NCBI GenBank assembly: GCA_946699065.1
Contig: CAMPDV010000319.1
Span: 124,001-188,000, forward strand
Source: Loxodes magnus
Taxonomy: Eukaryota > Ciliophora > Karyorelictea > Loxodida > Loxodidae
DNA: 64,000 nt
Direction: 5' to 3'
The translations under genes and the position numbers were made by a program. The notes beneath the pieces were generated by a model. That model worked only from the letters and a program-made list of their open reading frames with translations. It did not search any database and was not told the origin of the DNA. Below, one piece after another: positions 1 to 44,754 of the stretch (position 1 is the first letter of the stretch; each line of letters begins with the position of its first letter).

Positions 1-32614
<32,614 letters not shown>

Positions 32615-32621
<7 letters not shown>

Positions 32622-34203
32622 GTGTTCATATTTGCATCGTTTATTATTTCTAAATCGTTTTAGAGAATGAATTCTTAGAATCTATTTGTATTGTCATAGT
32701 TATTATAGGGTTATCCCCAAAGTCTTATCTTATAGCGTTAAAATCTCCTAATAATATATGTGAGTTGTCAGGAAAAGAATTAAGGAATACATTTATATAT
32801 TCATATGCTTCGTCTTTTATATTTTCACTCTTGCTATTATCTGGCATGTAACAAGATGTTATAAATATATTATCTAGTTTGATTGTAACGAACCGTTCTT
32901 GAGCTAATTGTTATATGTTATTCTATTCCGTGCTGTTAAGTTAATCTCTAGCAATTAAGCAAACTCCTCTTCCTTTTCCTGAGTTCTTGAAATACGTCCT
33001 ATATCCATTAATAAGTATTGGAGGATAGTCTTATTTTTATCACGTTTCATTAATTGAGAAAATGTCTAAGTCATTATTTCGTATAAATTCTTCCACGTTT
33101 AATTGCTTGCTTCCAATTCCATTTATGTTAATATGTCCAAGCTTTATTATGCCTATCTCTCTTTGCTTATAGATAGGCATCTTTATTTCTTAATTCCCAA
33201 ATTCTTGTTTGCATTATTATGGTTATTCTACATTTTTCTCTACACCTCCTTTGAGTCTTAGTTATTTTTAAAGGACAATATAGTTAATTCTAAAATCAGT
33301 TTGTAGCAGCGTTTTAACTATATAATTTCCGTTTTTTATAAATCAATGAATTTCTTATGATGAAGTCAAAACTCCTCCTTTTATTCCTGGTTCATAAATA
33401 CAGAGAATCTTCTCATTTTGATGAATTTATATGTTAAGCAATTTGGGGCAATTTTTGATATATTACCTGTAACTTATTATAATGAATAATGTCAATGAAT
33501 CGTACTTTTCGCTCAATTTATTATCGATTTTTATATCTATTTCATTTCCATCACACGTAGCATGGTTTAGTTTGCAAGATAAAGTTATAAATCTATTGCC
33601 TACTAAAGTGAAAAGATTCTAATTTCATCATTTATTGGAACTTATAAATTGAATTAGTTAGGCGTCTTTAAATTCGTATTTATTTAAAATCTCTTCAATA
33701 TTTATTTCATTAAACCCAAATTTTGACTATTTTAAGTTTAAAGTGTCTTGATTAAATTTGGCATCTCTTCAACTTCTCTTTCCAAATTTTGTTTGGCTAT
33801 CCCAATTCATCACATATGATGTCTAATTATTTGAATTTTCTAAAATTTCAATCTGCTAATCTTCTTAAATTTAATCAATTAAAAATGTTTATGTTGAAGC
33901 GTTTCATTTTATTTCTTTCAAGTAAGATTGAGTTTTAGCATCTTATTATTTTCTCTATATTTCTGAAATTTATGCATAAACATTTAGCTTCAATTCTACT
34001 TGATGCTCATAATCCTGCATGAGTTAAACATATAATCCGTTTAATTCATTATATTACTCTTACAGTTTTCCATTATTCTATTTTGTGATTTATAGTTCTT
34101 GTTAAGAAGTAACTAGCTAATGATTGGTAACTACTGTTACTGTTCCTTCATCCTTAGTATTGAAAGAATTTTAAGTCTAAATAACTTAATTATTTAACTC
34201 CAT
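32615..34203 (-). CDS. Non-LTR retrotransposon protein with EEP (AP-type) endonuclease, 3'-truncated
   Basis: Read with TAA/TAG = Gln and TGA = Trp, one frame is coherent for about 530 codons from a Met at 34203. Residues 1-130 are Gln/Glu-rich and likely coiled coil; a Cys/His cluster (SCKLNHATC) lies near residues 207-215. An endonuclease/exonuclease/phosphatase domain follows from about residue 355: LGHINING start, NETW (residues 385-388, Trp from TGA at 33040-33042), GKGRGVCLI strand, and LLGDFNA at 484-490 (33753 to 32733 region, minus strand). These are the signatures of LINE endonucleases that nick target DNA for reverse transcription. The frame runs without loss of sense to 32615 and then meets the WD40 array, so the rest of the endonuclease and all of the reverse transcriptase are missing. 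Upstream sense codons continue to about 34320, so the start may lie further out. Confidence 0.8.
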
Positions 34204-34320
34204 GATTCTTGTCTAACTATAATTGATTATTAATTTCCCTTTTTCTGTTCATGTTCAAGCATCTTTGCTATTAATTTTTAAACAGGTTTGTGTTTCCTTT
34301 TCTCAAAACAATTTTTATTA
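32615..34320 (-). mobile_element. LINE-type element fragment
   Basis: The element is defined by the endonuclease-bearing frame above. It is missing its 3' half, the opposite of the usual 5' truncation of LINE insertions, so loss happened by recombination or by the array moving in, not by incomplete reverse transcription. I see no poly-A tract or target-site duplication. Confidence 0.65.
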
Positions 34321-34566
34321 ACACGAGACAAGCCTTTAGTAGGCACTCTATATATCTTAATTGATAATTAAAAAAAATATAGATAACTTACTTTATAAAA
34401 TAAATTATAAAAATATATTAAAGCAAAAAATAATTAAATAGATAATGATTAAAACATAGAAAACAAATAATTAAAAGATTAAAAAAATTAATGATAAAAA
34501 TGAAATTTAAAATTATACTAAATACTGTTAAAAAATTAGATAAATATAATAATAAAAGCTATAAAT
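34204..34566. other. Spacer between LINE fragment and MORN gene
   Basis: The left part still reads as sense for the LINE frame on the minus strand (two close Trp-from-TGA codons near 34255). From about 34365 the sequence is almost pure A/T, without recognisable motifs. As it lies between two divergently read units it may hold the promoter of the MORN gene, but no element can be named. Confidence 0.4.
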
Positions 34567-37500
34567 ATGGAAAATAGAATTGAAATCAACCAAGAGTATT
34601 AAGAAAAAGATTAAATGCATGGTTTTGGAGTTTATAAATTGAAAAGATGGAAAGAAATATGAAGGTTAGTTTATTAATGGATAAAGAAATGGTAAAGGAA
34701 TAATGTGATATATAAATGGAGATAATTATGAAGGAAATTGAGAAAAAGATCAAATGAATGGATAAGGAATTTATAAATGAAAAGATGGAAAGAAATATGA
34801 AGGTTAGTTTATTAACGGATAAAAAAATGGTAAAGGAATTTTATACTATAAAAGTGGAAGATAATTATGAAGGAAATTGAGAAAAAGATCAAATGAATGG
34901 ATAAGGAATTTATAAATGAAAAGATGGAAAGAAATATGAAGGTTAGTTTATTAACGGATAAAAAAATGGTAAAGGAATTTTATACTATAAAAGTGGAAGA
35001 TAATTATGAAGGAAATTGAGAAAAAGATCAAATGAATGGATAAGGAATTTATAAATGAAAAGATGGAAAGAAATATGAAGGTTAGTTTATTAACGGATAA
35101 AAAAATGGTAAAGGAATTTTATACTATAAAAGTGGAAGATAATTATGAAGGAAATTGAGAAAAAGATCAAATGAATGGATAAGGAATTTATAAATGAAAA
35201 GATGGAAAGAAATATGAAGGTAAGTTTATTAACGGATAAAAAAATGGTAAAGGAATAATGTGATATATAAATGGAGATAATTATGATGGAGATTGAGAAA
35301 AAGATTAAATGCATGGTTTTGGAGTTTATAAATGAAAAGATGGAAAGAAATATGAAGGTTAGTTTATTAATGGATAAAGAAATGGTAAAGGAATAATGTG
35401 ATATATAAATGGAGATAATTATGAAGGAAATTGAGAAAAAGATCAAATGAATGGATAAGGAATTTATAAATGAGAAGATGGAAAGAAATATGAAGGTTAG
35501 TTTATTAACGAATAAAGAAATGGTAAAGGAATAATGTGATATATAAATGGAGATAATTATGATGGAGATTGAGAAAAAGATTAAATGCATGGTTTTGGAG
35601 TTTATAAATGAAAAGATGGAAAGAAATATGAAGGTTAGTTTATTAATGGATAAAGAAATGGTAAAGGAATAATGTGATATATAAATGGAGATAATTATGA
35701 AGGAAATTGAGAAAAAGATCAAATGAATGGATAAGGAATTTATAAATGAGAAGATGGAAAGAAATATGAAGGTTAGTTTATTAATGGATAAAGAAATGGT
35801 AAAGGAATAATGTGATATATAAATGGAGATAATTATGAAGGAAATTGAGAAAAAGATTAAATGCATGGTTTTGGAGTTTATAAATTGAAAAGATGGAAAG
35901 AAATATGAAGGTTAGTTTATTAATGGATAAAGAAATGGTAAAGGAATAATGTGATATATAAATGGAGATAATTATGAAGGAAATTGAGAAAAAGATCAAA
36001 TGAATGGATAAGGAATTTATAAATGAAAAGATGGAAAGAAATATGAAGGTTAGTTTATTAACGGATAAAAAAATGGTAAAGGAATTTTATACTATAAAAG
36101 TGGAAGATAATTATGAAGGAAATTGAGAAAAAGATCAAATGAATGGATAAGGAATTTATAAATGAAAAGATGGAAAGAAATATGAAGGTTAGTTTATTAA
36201 CGGATAAAAAAATGGTAAAGGAATTTTATACTATAAAAGTGGAAGATAATTATGAAGGAAATTGAGAAAAAGATCAAATGAATGGATAAGGAATTTATAA
36301 ATGAAAAGATGGAAAGAAATATGAAGGTAAGTTTATTAACGGATAAAAAAATGGTATAGGAATAATGTGATATATAAATGGAGATAATTATGATGGAGAT
36401 TGAGAAAAAGATTAAATGCATGGTTTTGGAGTTTATAAATGAAAAGATGGAAAGAAATATGAAGGTTAGTTTATTAATGGATAAAGAAATGGTAAAGGAA
36501 TAATGTGATATATAAATGGAGATAATTATGAAGGAAATTGAGAAAAAGATCAAATGAATGGATAAGGAATTTATAAATGAGAAGATGGAAAGAAATATGA
36601 AGGTTAGTTTATTAACGAATAAAAAAATGGTAAAGGAATATTATACTATAAAAGTGAATGATCTTATGATGGAGATTGAGAAAAAGATAAAATGCATGGT
36701 TTTGGAGTTTATAAATGAAAAGATGGAAAGAAATATGAAGGTTAGTTTATTAATGGATAAAGAAATGGTAAAGGAATAATGTGATATATAAATGGAGATA
36801 ATTATGAAGGAAATTGAGAAAAAGATCAAATGAATGGATAAGGAGTTTATAAATGAAAAGATGGAAAGAAATATGAAGGTTAGTTTATTAATGGATAAAG
36901 AAATGGTAAAGGAATAATGTGATATATAAATGGAGATAATTATGAAGGAAATTGAGAAAAAGATTAAATGAATGGATAAGGAATTTATAAATGAGAAGAT
37001 GGAAAGAAATATGAAGGTTAGTTTATTAACGAATAAAAAAATGGTAAAGGAATTTTATACTATAAAAGTGGAAGATAATTATGAAGGAAATTGAGAAAAA
37101 GATCAAATGAATGGATAAGGAATTTATAAATGAAAAGATGGAAAGAAATATGAAGGTAAGTTTATTAACGGATAAAAAAATGGTATAGGAATAATGTGAT
37201 ATATAAATGGAGATAATTATGATGGAGATTGAGAAAAAGATTAAATGCATGGTTTTGGAGTTTATAAATGAAAAGATGGAAAGAAATATGAAGGTTAGTT
37301 TATTAATGGATAAAGAAATGGTAAAGGAATAATGTGATATATAAATGGAGATAATTATGAAGGAAATTGAGAAAAAGATTAAATGAATGGATAAGGAATT
37401 TATAAATGAGAAGATGGAAAGAAATATGAAGGTTAGTTTATTAACGAATAAAAAAATGGTAAAGGAATTTTATACTATAAAAGTGGAAGATAATTATGAA

Positions 37501-40500
37501 GGAAATTGAGAAAAAGATCAAATGAATGGATAAGGAATTTATAAATGAAAAGATGGAAAGAAATATGAAGGTTAGTTTATTAACGGATAAAAAAATGGTA
37601 TAGGAATAATGTGATATATAAATGGAGATAATTATGATGGAGATTGAGAAAAAGATTAAATGCATGGTTTTGGAGTTTATAAATGAAAAGATGGAAAGAA
37701 ATATGAAGGTTAGTTTATTAATGGATAAAGAAATGGTAAAGGAATAATGTGATATATAAATGGAGATAATTATGAAGGAAATTGAGAAAAAGATCAAATG
37801 AATGGATAAGGAATTTATAAATGAAAAGATGGAAAGAAATATGAAGGTAAGTTTATTAACGGATAAAAAAATGGTATAGGAATTTTATACTATAAAAGTG
37901 GAAGATCTTATGATGGAGATTGAGAAAAAGATTAAATGCATGGTTTTGGAGTTTATAAATGAAAAGATGGAAAGAAATATGAAGGTTAGTTTATTAATGG
38001 ATAAAGAAATGGTAAAGGAATAATGTGATATATAAATGGAGATAATTATGAAGGAAATTGAGAAAAAGATCAAATGAATGGATAAGGAGTTTATAAATGA
38101 AAAGATGGAAAGAAATATGAAGGTAAGTTTATTAATGGATAAAGAAATGGTAAAGGAATAATGTGATATATAAATGGAGATAATTATGAAGGAAATTGAG
38201 AAAAAGATCAAATGAATGGATAAGGAATTTATAAATGAAAAGATGGAAAGAAATATGAAGGTTAGTTTATTAATGGATAAAGAAATGGTAAAGGAATAAT
38301 GTGATATATAAATGGAGATAATTATGAAGGAAATTGAGAAAAAGATCAAATGAATGGATAAGGAATTTATAAATAAAAAGATGGAAAGAAATATGAAGGT
38401 AAGTTTATTAACGGATAAAAAAATGGTAAAGGAATTTTATACTATAAAAGTGGAAGATAATTATGAAGGAAATTGAGAAAAAGATCAAATGAATGGATAA
38501 GGAATTTATAAATGAAAAGATGGAAAGAAATATGAAGGTTAGTTTATTAACGGATAAAAAAATGGTAAAGGAATTTTATACTATAAAAGTGGAAGATAAT
38601 TATGAAGGAAATTGAGAAAAAGATCAAATGAATGGATAAGGAATTTATAAATGAAAAGATGGAAAGAAATATGAAGGTAAGTTTATTAACGGATAAAAAA
38701 ATGGTATAGGAATAATGTGATATATAAATGGAGATAATTATGATGGAGATTGAGAAAAAGATTAAATGCATGGTTTTGGAGTTTATAAATTGAAAAATTG
38801 AATGAAATATGAAGGTTAATTTATTAACGGATAAAAAATGGTAAAGGAATATTATACTATAAAAGTGAATGATCTTATGATGGAGATTGAGAAAAAGATT
38901 AAATGCATGGTTTTGGAGTTTATAAATGAAAAGATGGAAAGAAATATGAAGGTTAGTTTATTAACGGATAAAAAATGGTAAAGGAATATTATACAATAAA
39001 AGTGAATGATCTTATGATGGAGATTGAGAAAAAGATTAAATGCATGGTTTTGGAGTTTATAAATGAAAAGATGGAAAGAAATATGAAGGTTAGTTTATTA
39101 ATGGATAAAGAAATGGTAAAGGAATAATGTGATATATAAATGGAGATAATTATGAAGGAAATTGAGAAAAAGATCAAATGAATGGATAAGGAATTTATAA
39201 ATGAGAAGATGGAAAGAAATATGAAGGTTAGTTTATTAACGAATAAAAAAATGGTAAAGGAATTTTATACTATAAAAGTGGAAGATCTTATGATGGAGAT
39301 TGAGAAAAAGATTAAATGCATGGTTTTGGAGTTTATAAATGAAAAGATGGAAAGAAATATGAAGGTTAGTTTATTAATGGATAAAGAAATGGTAAAGGAA
39401 TAATGTGATATATAAATGGAGATAATTATGAAGGAAATTGAGAAAAAGATCAAATGAATGGATAAGGAGTTTATAAATGAAAAGATGGAAAGAAATATGA
39501 AGGTAAGTTTATTAATGGATAAAGAAATGGTAAAGGAATAATGTGATATATAAATGGAGATAATTATGAAGGAAATTGAGAAAAAGATCAAATGAATGGA
39601 TAAGGAATTTATAAATGAAAAGATGGAAAGAAATATGAAGGTTAGTTTATTAATGGATAAAGAAATGGTAAAGGAATAATGTGATATATAAATGGAGATA
39701 ATTATGAAGGAAATTGAGAAAAAGATCAAATGAATGGATAAGGAATTTATAAATAAAAAGATGGAAAGAAATATGAAGGTAAGTTTATTAACGGATAAAA
39801 AAATGGTAAAGGAATTTTATACTATAAAAGTGGAAGATAATTATGAAGGAAATTGAGAAAAAGATCAAATGAATGGATAAGGAATTTATAAATGAAAAGA
39901 TGGAAAGAAATATGAAGGTAAGTTTATTAACGGATAAAAAAATGGTATAGGAATAATGTGATATATAAATGGAGATAATTATGATGGAGATTGAGAAAAA
40001 GATTAAATGCATGGTTTTGGAGTTTATAAATTGAAAAATTGAATGAAATATGAAGGTTAATTTATTAACGGATAAAAAATGGTAAAGGAATATTATACTA
40101 TAAAAGTGAATGATCTTATGATGGAGATTGAGAAAAAGATTAAATGCATGGTTTTGGAGTTTATAAATGAAAAGATGGAAAGAAATATGAAGGTTAGTTT
40201 ATTAATGGATAAAGAAATGGTAAAGGAATAATGTGATATATAAATGGAGATAATTATGAAGGAAATTGAGAAAAAGATCAAATGAATGGATAAGGAATTT
40301 ATAAATGAGAAGATGGAAAGAAATATGAAGGTTAGTTTATTAACGAATAAAAAAATGGTAAAGGAGATTTATACTATAAAAGTGGAAGATCTTATGATGG
40401 AGATTGAGAAAAAGATTAAATGCATGGTTTTGGAGTTTATAAATGAAAAGATGGAAAGAAATATGAAGGTTAGTTTATTAACGGATAAAAAATGGTAAAG

Positions 40501-42473
40501 GAATATTATACTATAAAAGTGAATGATCTTATGATGGAGATTGAGAAAAAGATTAAATGCATGGTTTTGGAGTTTATAAATGAAAAGATGGAAAGAAATA
40601 TGAAGGTTAGTTTATTAATGGATAAAGAAATGGTAAAGGACTAATGTATTTAAAAGATGGAAATATTTATGACGGAAAATGATTAAAAGATTATAAACAT
40701 GGATAAGGCTTTATTAAGTTTTAGGATTTTTAGTTTGAAAGATAATGAAATTTAAATTAGGTTTATGGAAGATAATAGGATTTGTATGTTAATAAGATTT
40801 ATTTATAAATGGAATAAAATGACAATCAATTTCCCAACTTTTAGATAGATTCTAATAAAAGGGAGACTTCTATTTAAAGTTAACGAAAACTAGGAATATA
40901 AAAAGAATAGAATGATTCAATACTTATTTAATAAAGTTAAAATATTATTAATAACATATTTGAATTCCTTAGTTGCAAGGATATTTGTACTTTATAAAAG
41001 ACTAACAGTTTCTTCTATTATTATAAATATAAGATGTAAGTTTTAAGGATTAGGTACTGGAATGAGAATAAACTTTACACAAGGAACAAGATGAATTGAC
41101 TTATAAAATAAATATAGAATTAGGATATATAAAAGTTAGTCATTAATCTGAATAATTTATCTCAAAATTTGATAGATTAATTATAAAATAAATTATATTA
41201 CAGTATTTTACGTGGTTAAAGTACAATCCTTTTATAAGCAAAAAAAGATACATTATCAGACTTTTCTCTTTTCAGTTATAATAAGAAGTTTATACTTTCT
41301 ACTTTTTTACCTTACTAGAATTTAAAAAGATTAACACTTCAAGGATGCTTTAAAGATGGAGATTTAAAATTTATAAAGATGCTAGTTAATCTTGAATGAT
41401 TAGATTTAAATGATGTAACTAATATTAAAAATGATTAAGGACTTAGTGGATAATTTTTAACTGAGTATTGTATGGATTTAAATAAACTTAAAGTTCTAAA
41501 AATTAAAAGTGAATAGCTTTAATTAAAGCATATAGAAAAATATTTTAAATTAAAGGGGAAAAATATTTAATAACTAAGCATAAATAACCCATAAATAACT
41601 TATTAATTTACTTATTTGTATCCTAATTTAACTGATATTGATTCTTAAGTATTTAAATCACCATAATAGATTTTAGATAAAATTAGAAATACAAAAATTT
41701 AAAACTTAAAGTTAAAAATAAATTTTACATCTGAAGCTTTTTAGTAATTTTTTCCAGATAAATATACTGAACTAATGCAAATTAGTATTTAAAACTGTGA
41801 TAGTTTTAGTGATGAAGATTTGTAGATCCTTTTATAAAATGCAAGTAACATCTAATCACTTAAGTTAAAAAGTTTAGCAAAACTTACTAATTCTTCTCTT
41901 GAGTTAATAGGTCATTATGGATAGAAGTATCAAAAAATAAGTTTAATTGACTTAAAGGAAATATAACATTAAACTTTAGCTTTTATTTTCTAACAATGTA
42001 AAAGATTAAAGTCAGTAAAGCTTGATTAACTAAGTAAAATAAATGTAGAAATCTTCCAAGTGATGAAGTAAAATAATTTATATTTACAAAGCTTAAAACT
42101 AAGATAGTTAGTAATTTAAGGAAATAAAAATTGAATAGATGAAATAGCATCTATTAGCCTATTAAACTACTTATAACTAAATAATTTAAAATTAAATGAT
42201 TAGGATATAGCTAAAATATTGTAGAAAGGAACAAAATTATAAACTTTAGATTTGTCTGACAATAAAATCTCAAAGGATACATTTCCTATAAATGATTAAA
42301 ATTAATAGCCTTATTCTATTTATAAAAGCCTGAAGGTTTTAAAGGTAACTTTTAAAAATTTTAAATATCAAGAATAATTTAGGAAACTAAAGGAAAAATA
42401 TAGAAAAATAAAAATATTTAACTAAAATTTAGATTTATCAATATAAGCCGAAGATCTTGATTTGGATTTGTGA
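34567..42473 (+). CDS. MORN-array / F-box / leucine-rich-repeat protein
   Basis: Three domains follow each other. MORN motifs (pattern YEGNWEKDQMNGQGIYKW) fill about 34600-40720; MORN repeats form beta-hairpin rods at membranes and cytoskeleton. A short linker leads to an F-box-like segment at about 40941-41040 (NIINNIFEFLSCKDICTLQK), the Skp1-binding module of SCF ubiquitin ligases. Leucine-rich repeats then run from about 41220 to 42470 (KRLTLQGC, LEWLDLND, LQTLDLSDNKI), the usual substrate-binding partner of an F-box. From about 40495 to the TGA at 42471-42473 one frame is continuous; Trp is written TGA in MNW, LEWLDL and NKNWIDE. The MORN part is not in one frame: at least ten units carry an extra base (GGAAGATAATTAT junction) and others lack one. 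Sense-like LRR text continues past 42473, so that TGA could be Trp and the real end lie further on. Start at 34567 is a guess from the first MORN unit. Confidence 0.7.
34616..40640 (+). repeat. 138-bp MORN-coding tandem array, ~44 units
   Basis: Each 138-bp unit encodes two 23-residue MORN motifs. Two main unit types alternate: one with GATAATTATGAAGGAAATTG (DNYEGNW) and one with TCTTATGATGGAGATTG (SYDGDW). A hybrid unit of 139 bp shifts the frame by one base and occurs about ten times. Blocks are duplicated: 37885-38349 equals 39265-39729 (offset 1380 bp, ten units) and 38989-39177 matches 40093-40281 (offset 1104 bp, eight units). Confidence 0.95.
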
Positions 42474-42930
42474 CATGGGATTAAGAGATTAACTTTAATA
42501 TTACATTAATTTTTCTTATAAATAAATTTAAATATATAAAATAGTTAAAAAATAACTTAAATAAGTACTAACAATTATTAGACTTATATTTAATATAGTA
42601 ATAGACAAGTAATTTATTTTAATAAAAAATTTCACTTATAAATTATTAGTCTGAAAGATTGAATGAATTACTAAAATATTGTAAACATTAAGCATTTAAA
42701 TTTTATAATAAAAGACTAATCTTAAATAAAATTGACTCATATAAGCTATTTTATATAATAAAATGTTTCTATTATTTAAACCTTTAATTTAGTAACTATA
42801 CTTTTATTATAATTACAAACTTTTAATTTTCTATCTTAATTCTTGTTGATTATGATTATTACAGCATACTAAATTAATGTAAATATAATTAAGAAAACTA
42901 GTCATTTAATTACTATTTGTATATTATTAT
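42474..42930 (+). other. Region downstream of LRR gene
   Basis: AT-rich. In the same frame as the LRR gene it reads without interruption if TGA is Trp, with LRR-like text (IKRLTLIL; VNIKHLNFIIKDQ), so it may be the real C-terminus rather than 3' untranslated DNA. In this code no frame is ever closed, so openness alone is not evidence. Confidence 0.3.
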
Positions 42931-43691
42931 ATACAACATTTAACATTTCTTCCAAAAAGTCCCTTCTGAAAAGGATCCATACCAATAAAATTACAATTAG
43001 CAAACATATTCTAAGAATTAAAAGCTATGTAATTGGATAATTCTAAACTTTTAAGAAATGTATAAGAGCTTGAAGAAAAAATCGCATACCTAATGTCTAG
43101 CACATAAATAATAAAAAAGCAAAACTTCCAACCAATCAATCTGAGAATTGAACAAATAGAATCCAAATTCAATTTATTAGAGGAATTTACTGAAAGCTTA
43201 TTTCTAAAAAATACAACAACAAATAGTTCCATGGATATGGAACCGAATCCTCAACCAGCAAAAATTCCGATAGTAAAGAATAAAACGTAATGCAGGTATT
43301 GCAAGAAATATGGATATATTTTAAGATATCACTGAAAATTCTAATAAAAATAAAAATTTAAAAGCTTTAAGTTATGAAAATCCATAAGTAATCTATACTG
43401 CACTCCTGAAGATTTATTATACAGAAAAAATATCTACATAGGAAATTAACTAAGGATATCTCATTTGCTCAATAAAGAAGAAATTTTAATATGTTTTAAT
43501 CGAACTCGGTTGAAGCAAGATACCGTTAATTAAAAAGGGCGAACGGAGTACTGCAAGATATGTTATCTAAGAAGAAGACTCACAAGAAGATTGGAAATGA
43601 AATAGCACTTTAGACAACTTTAAACTTTTTGATTGTGGCAAACCAAATAAAGGTGACGCCGGGTTAATAAATGATGTTATGCTATATTATA
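42931..43691 (+). pseudogene. Broken coding region: coiled coil plus zinc-knuckle-like motif
   Basis: Frame 1 (42931 to about 43290) reads as a protein rich in Leu, Glu and Lys with a likely coiled coil (VQELEEKIAYLMSS) and a Pro-rich linker (EPNPQPAKIP). It can continue into CRYCKKYG followed by YILRYH, which has the spacing of a CCHC zinc knuckle but Tyr and His at the third and fourth ligands. A frame one base away is equally protein-like from about 43292 (GIARNMDIFQDITENS) to 43691 (KLFDCGKPNKGDAGLIND). So there is probably a one-base frameshift near 43290, and the two frames cover one former gene. A zinc knuckle would suit a retroelement nucleic-acid-binding protein. I do not recognise the family of the second half. 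Confidence 0.4.
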
Positions 43692-44149
43692 AATTAAAAA
43701 GTTTTAATTATAAAAATTAATGTAAACTACATAATTTAAGCTTTAAACAATTTAATATTAACTTTTAAGTAACTTCTTAAGTTCTTATGTAAACTGTATC
43801 TTTTTTAAATGCTTATAATATAAAACGATTTTAAGCATTTTTATTAAATATTCTAGTATAAAGTTTAAACAATATAATATAACTATTTTATAGCTAATTT
43901 TCTATTTCACTTTTATTCTCGCTTTTTTATTAAATATTCTAAAGGTTGAATGAGGATAATAAAGTAAATCGAAAATGATAGTTGAAGAGGACAAACGAGG
44001 ATAAACGGGTGACCTTTTCGTATGAGATAAGGAAGTTGATTAGGATAGAGAAGTTGAAAAAAAGTAAAAAAGTAATGCTTTATATCTTATAAAAGCTGCT
44101 GGCATAAAAAGTTTGCATCTTAATTTATATATAGTTGCACATCGTATAA
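43692..44149. other. AT-rich spacer
   Basis: The frame of the preceding broken gene can be read on for some distance, but composition falls to plain A/T-rich sequence. No domain, RNA gene or clear repeat seen. Confidence 0.4.
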
Positions 44150-44700
44150 AAAAACATGCTCCCTGCGTCTAAATTACATGAATCGAATTTGACAGACAAC
44201 AAAAAAATATAAAAATGGGACCCCTGCGTCCATAAAAAATGACTTAAATTGAGAGTGATATATAAATAAACTACATAAAAATAATGTTCCTCCCGCATCT
44301 AATATATATGAGTAGCTATAAATTTGATATAGAAATACTGCGAATAAAAGTGGCACCCACGCGTATAATGAGTATGATTTGTTAAAAATGTGAAAGAAAA
44401 CGAGCGACACAAAGTAACAGGCCGAATGCGTCTACAAAATGAGCCGTCAGAGAATAAAAAAAGTAGCTGACAAATAGAAAGTTCGAAAATAAATGAGTAA
44501 AAATAGTAGAAAATAAAAGTAATTAATTAAAATAAAGAAAATCGAATGAAAATAATGCAATAAAAATATAATAAAAATAATGGACATATAAGCAACCGAA
44601 AAATTAAAAAAAGATAGTCAAATTAAAAATCGAAACTCCCGCGTCTAATGAACATGAAAAGGCAGCTAATAAACAATAATAAGTGATATATTTAGTAAAA
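44150..44700 (+). repeat. Decayed ~68-bp tandem repeat with GCGTCTA core
   Basis: A GC-rich core (CTCCCTGCGTCTA type, followed after a few bases by ATGA) recurs at about 44163, 44224, 44294, 44360, 44428 and 44640. Steps are 61, 70, 66, 68 and 212 (about three units). The rest of each unit is too diverged to align by eye except short pieces such as AGCTxAxAAA. The composition is unlike the flanks. Confidence 0.6.
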
Positions 44701-44754
44701 TAAATGCAAAAAATTTACAAATAAATTGCATGAGAATATAAAACAACGATATCA

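Noticed and set aside
35090..40281. Hydrophobic Ile/Phe/Ser-rich minus-strand proteins
   Set aside because: They are the reverse complement of the plus-strand MORN repeats, which show a real conserved motif; the hydrophobicity comes from Lys/Glu codons read backwards.
43011..43232. Minus-strand ORF of 73 residues
   Set aside because: Antisense of the coiled-coil coding region, whose plus-strand text is more protein-like.
44174..44410. Minus-strand ORF of 78 residues
   Set aside because: Lies over the decayed 68-bp repeat; its internal repetition is that of the DNA repeat.
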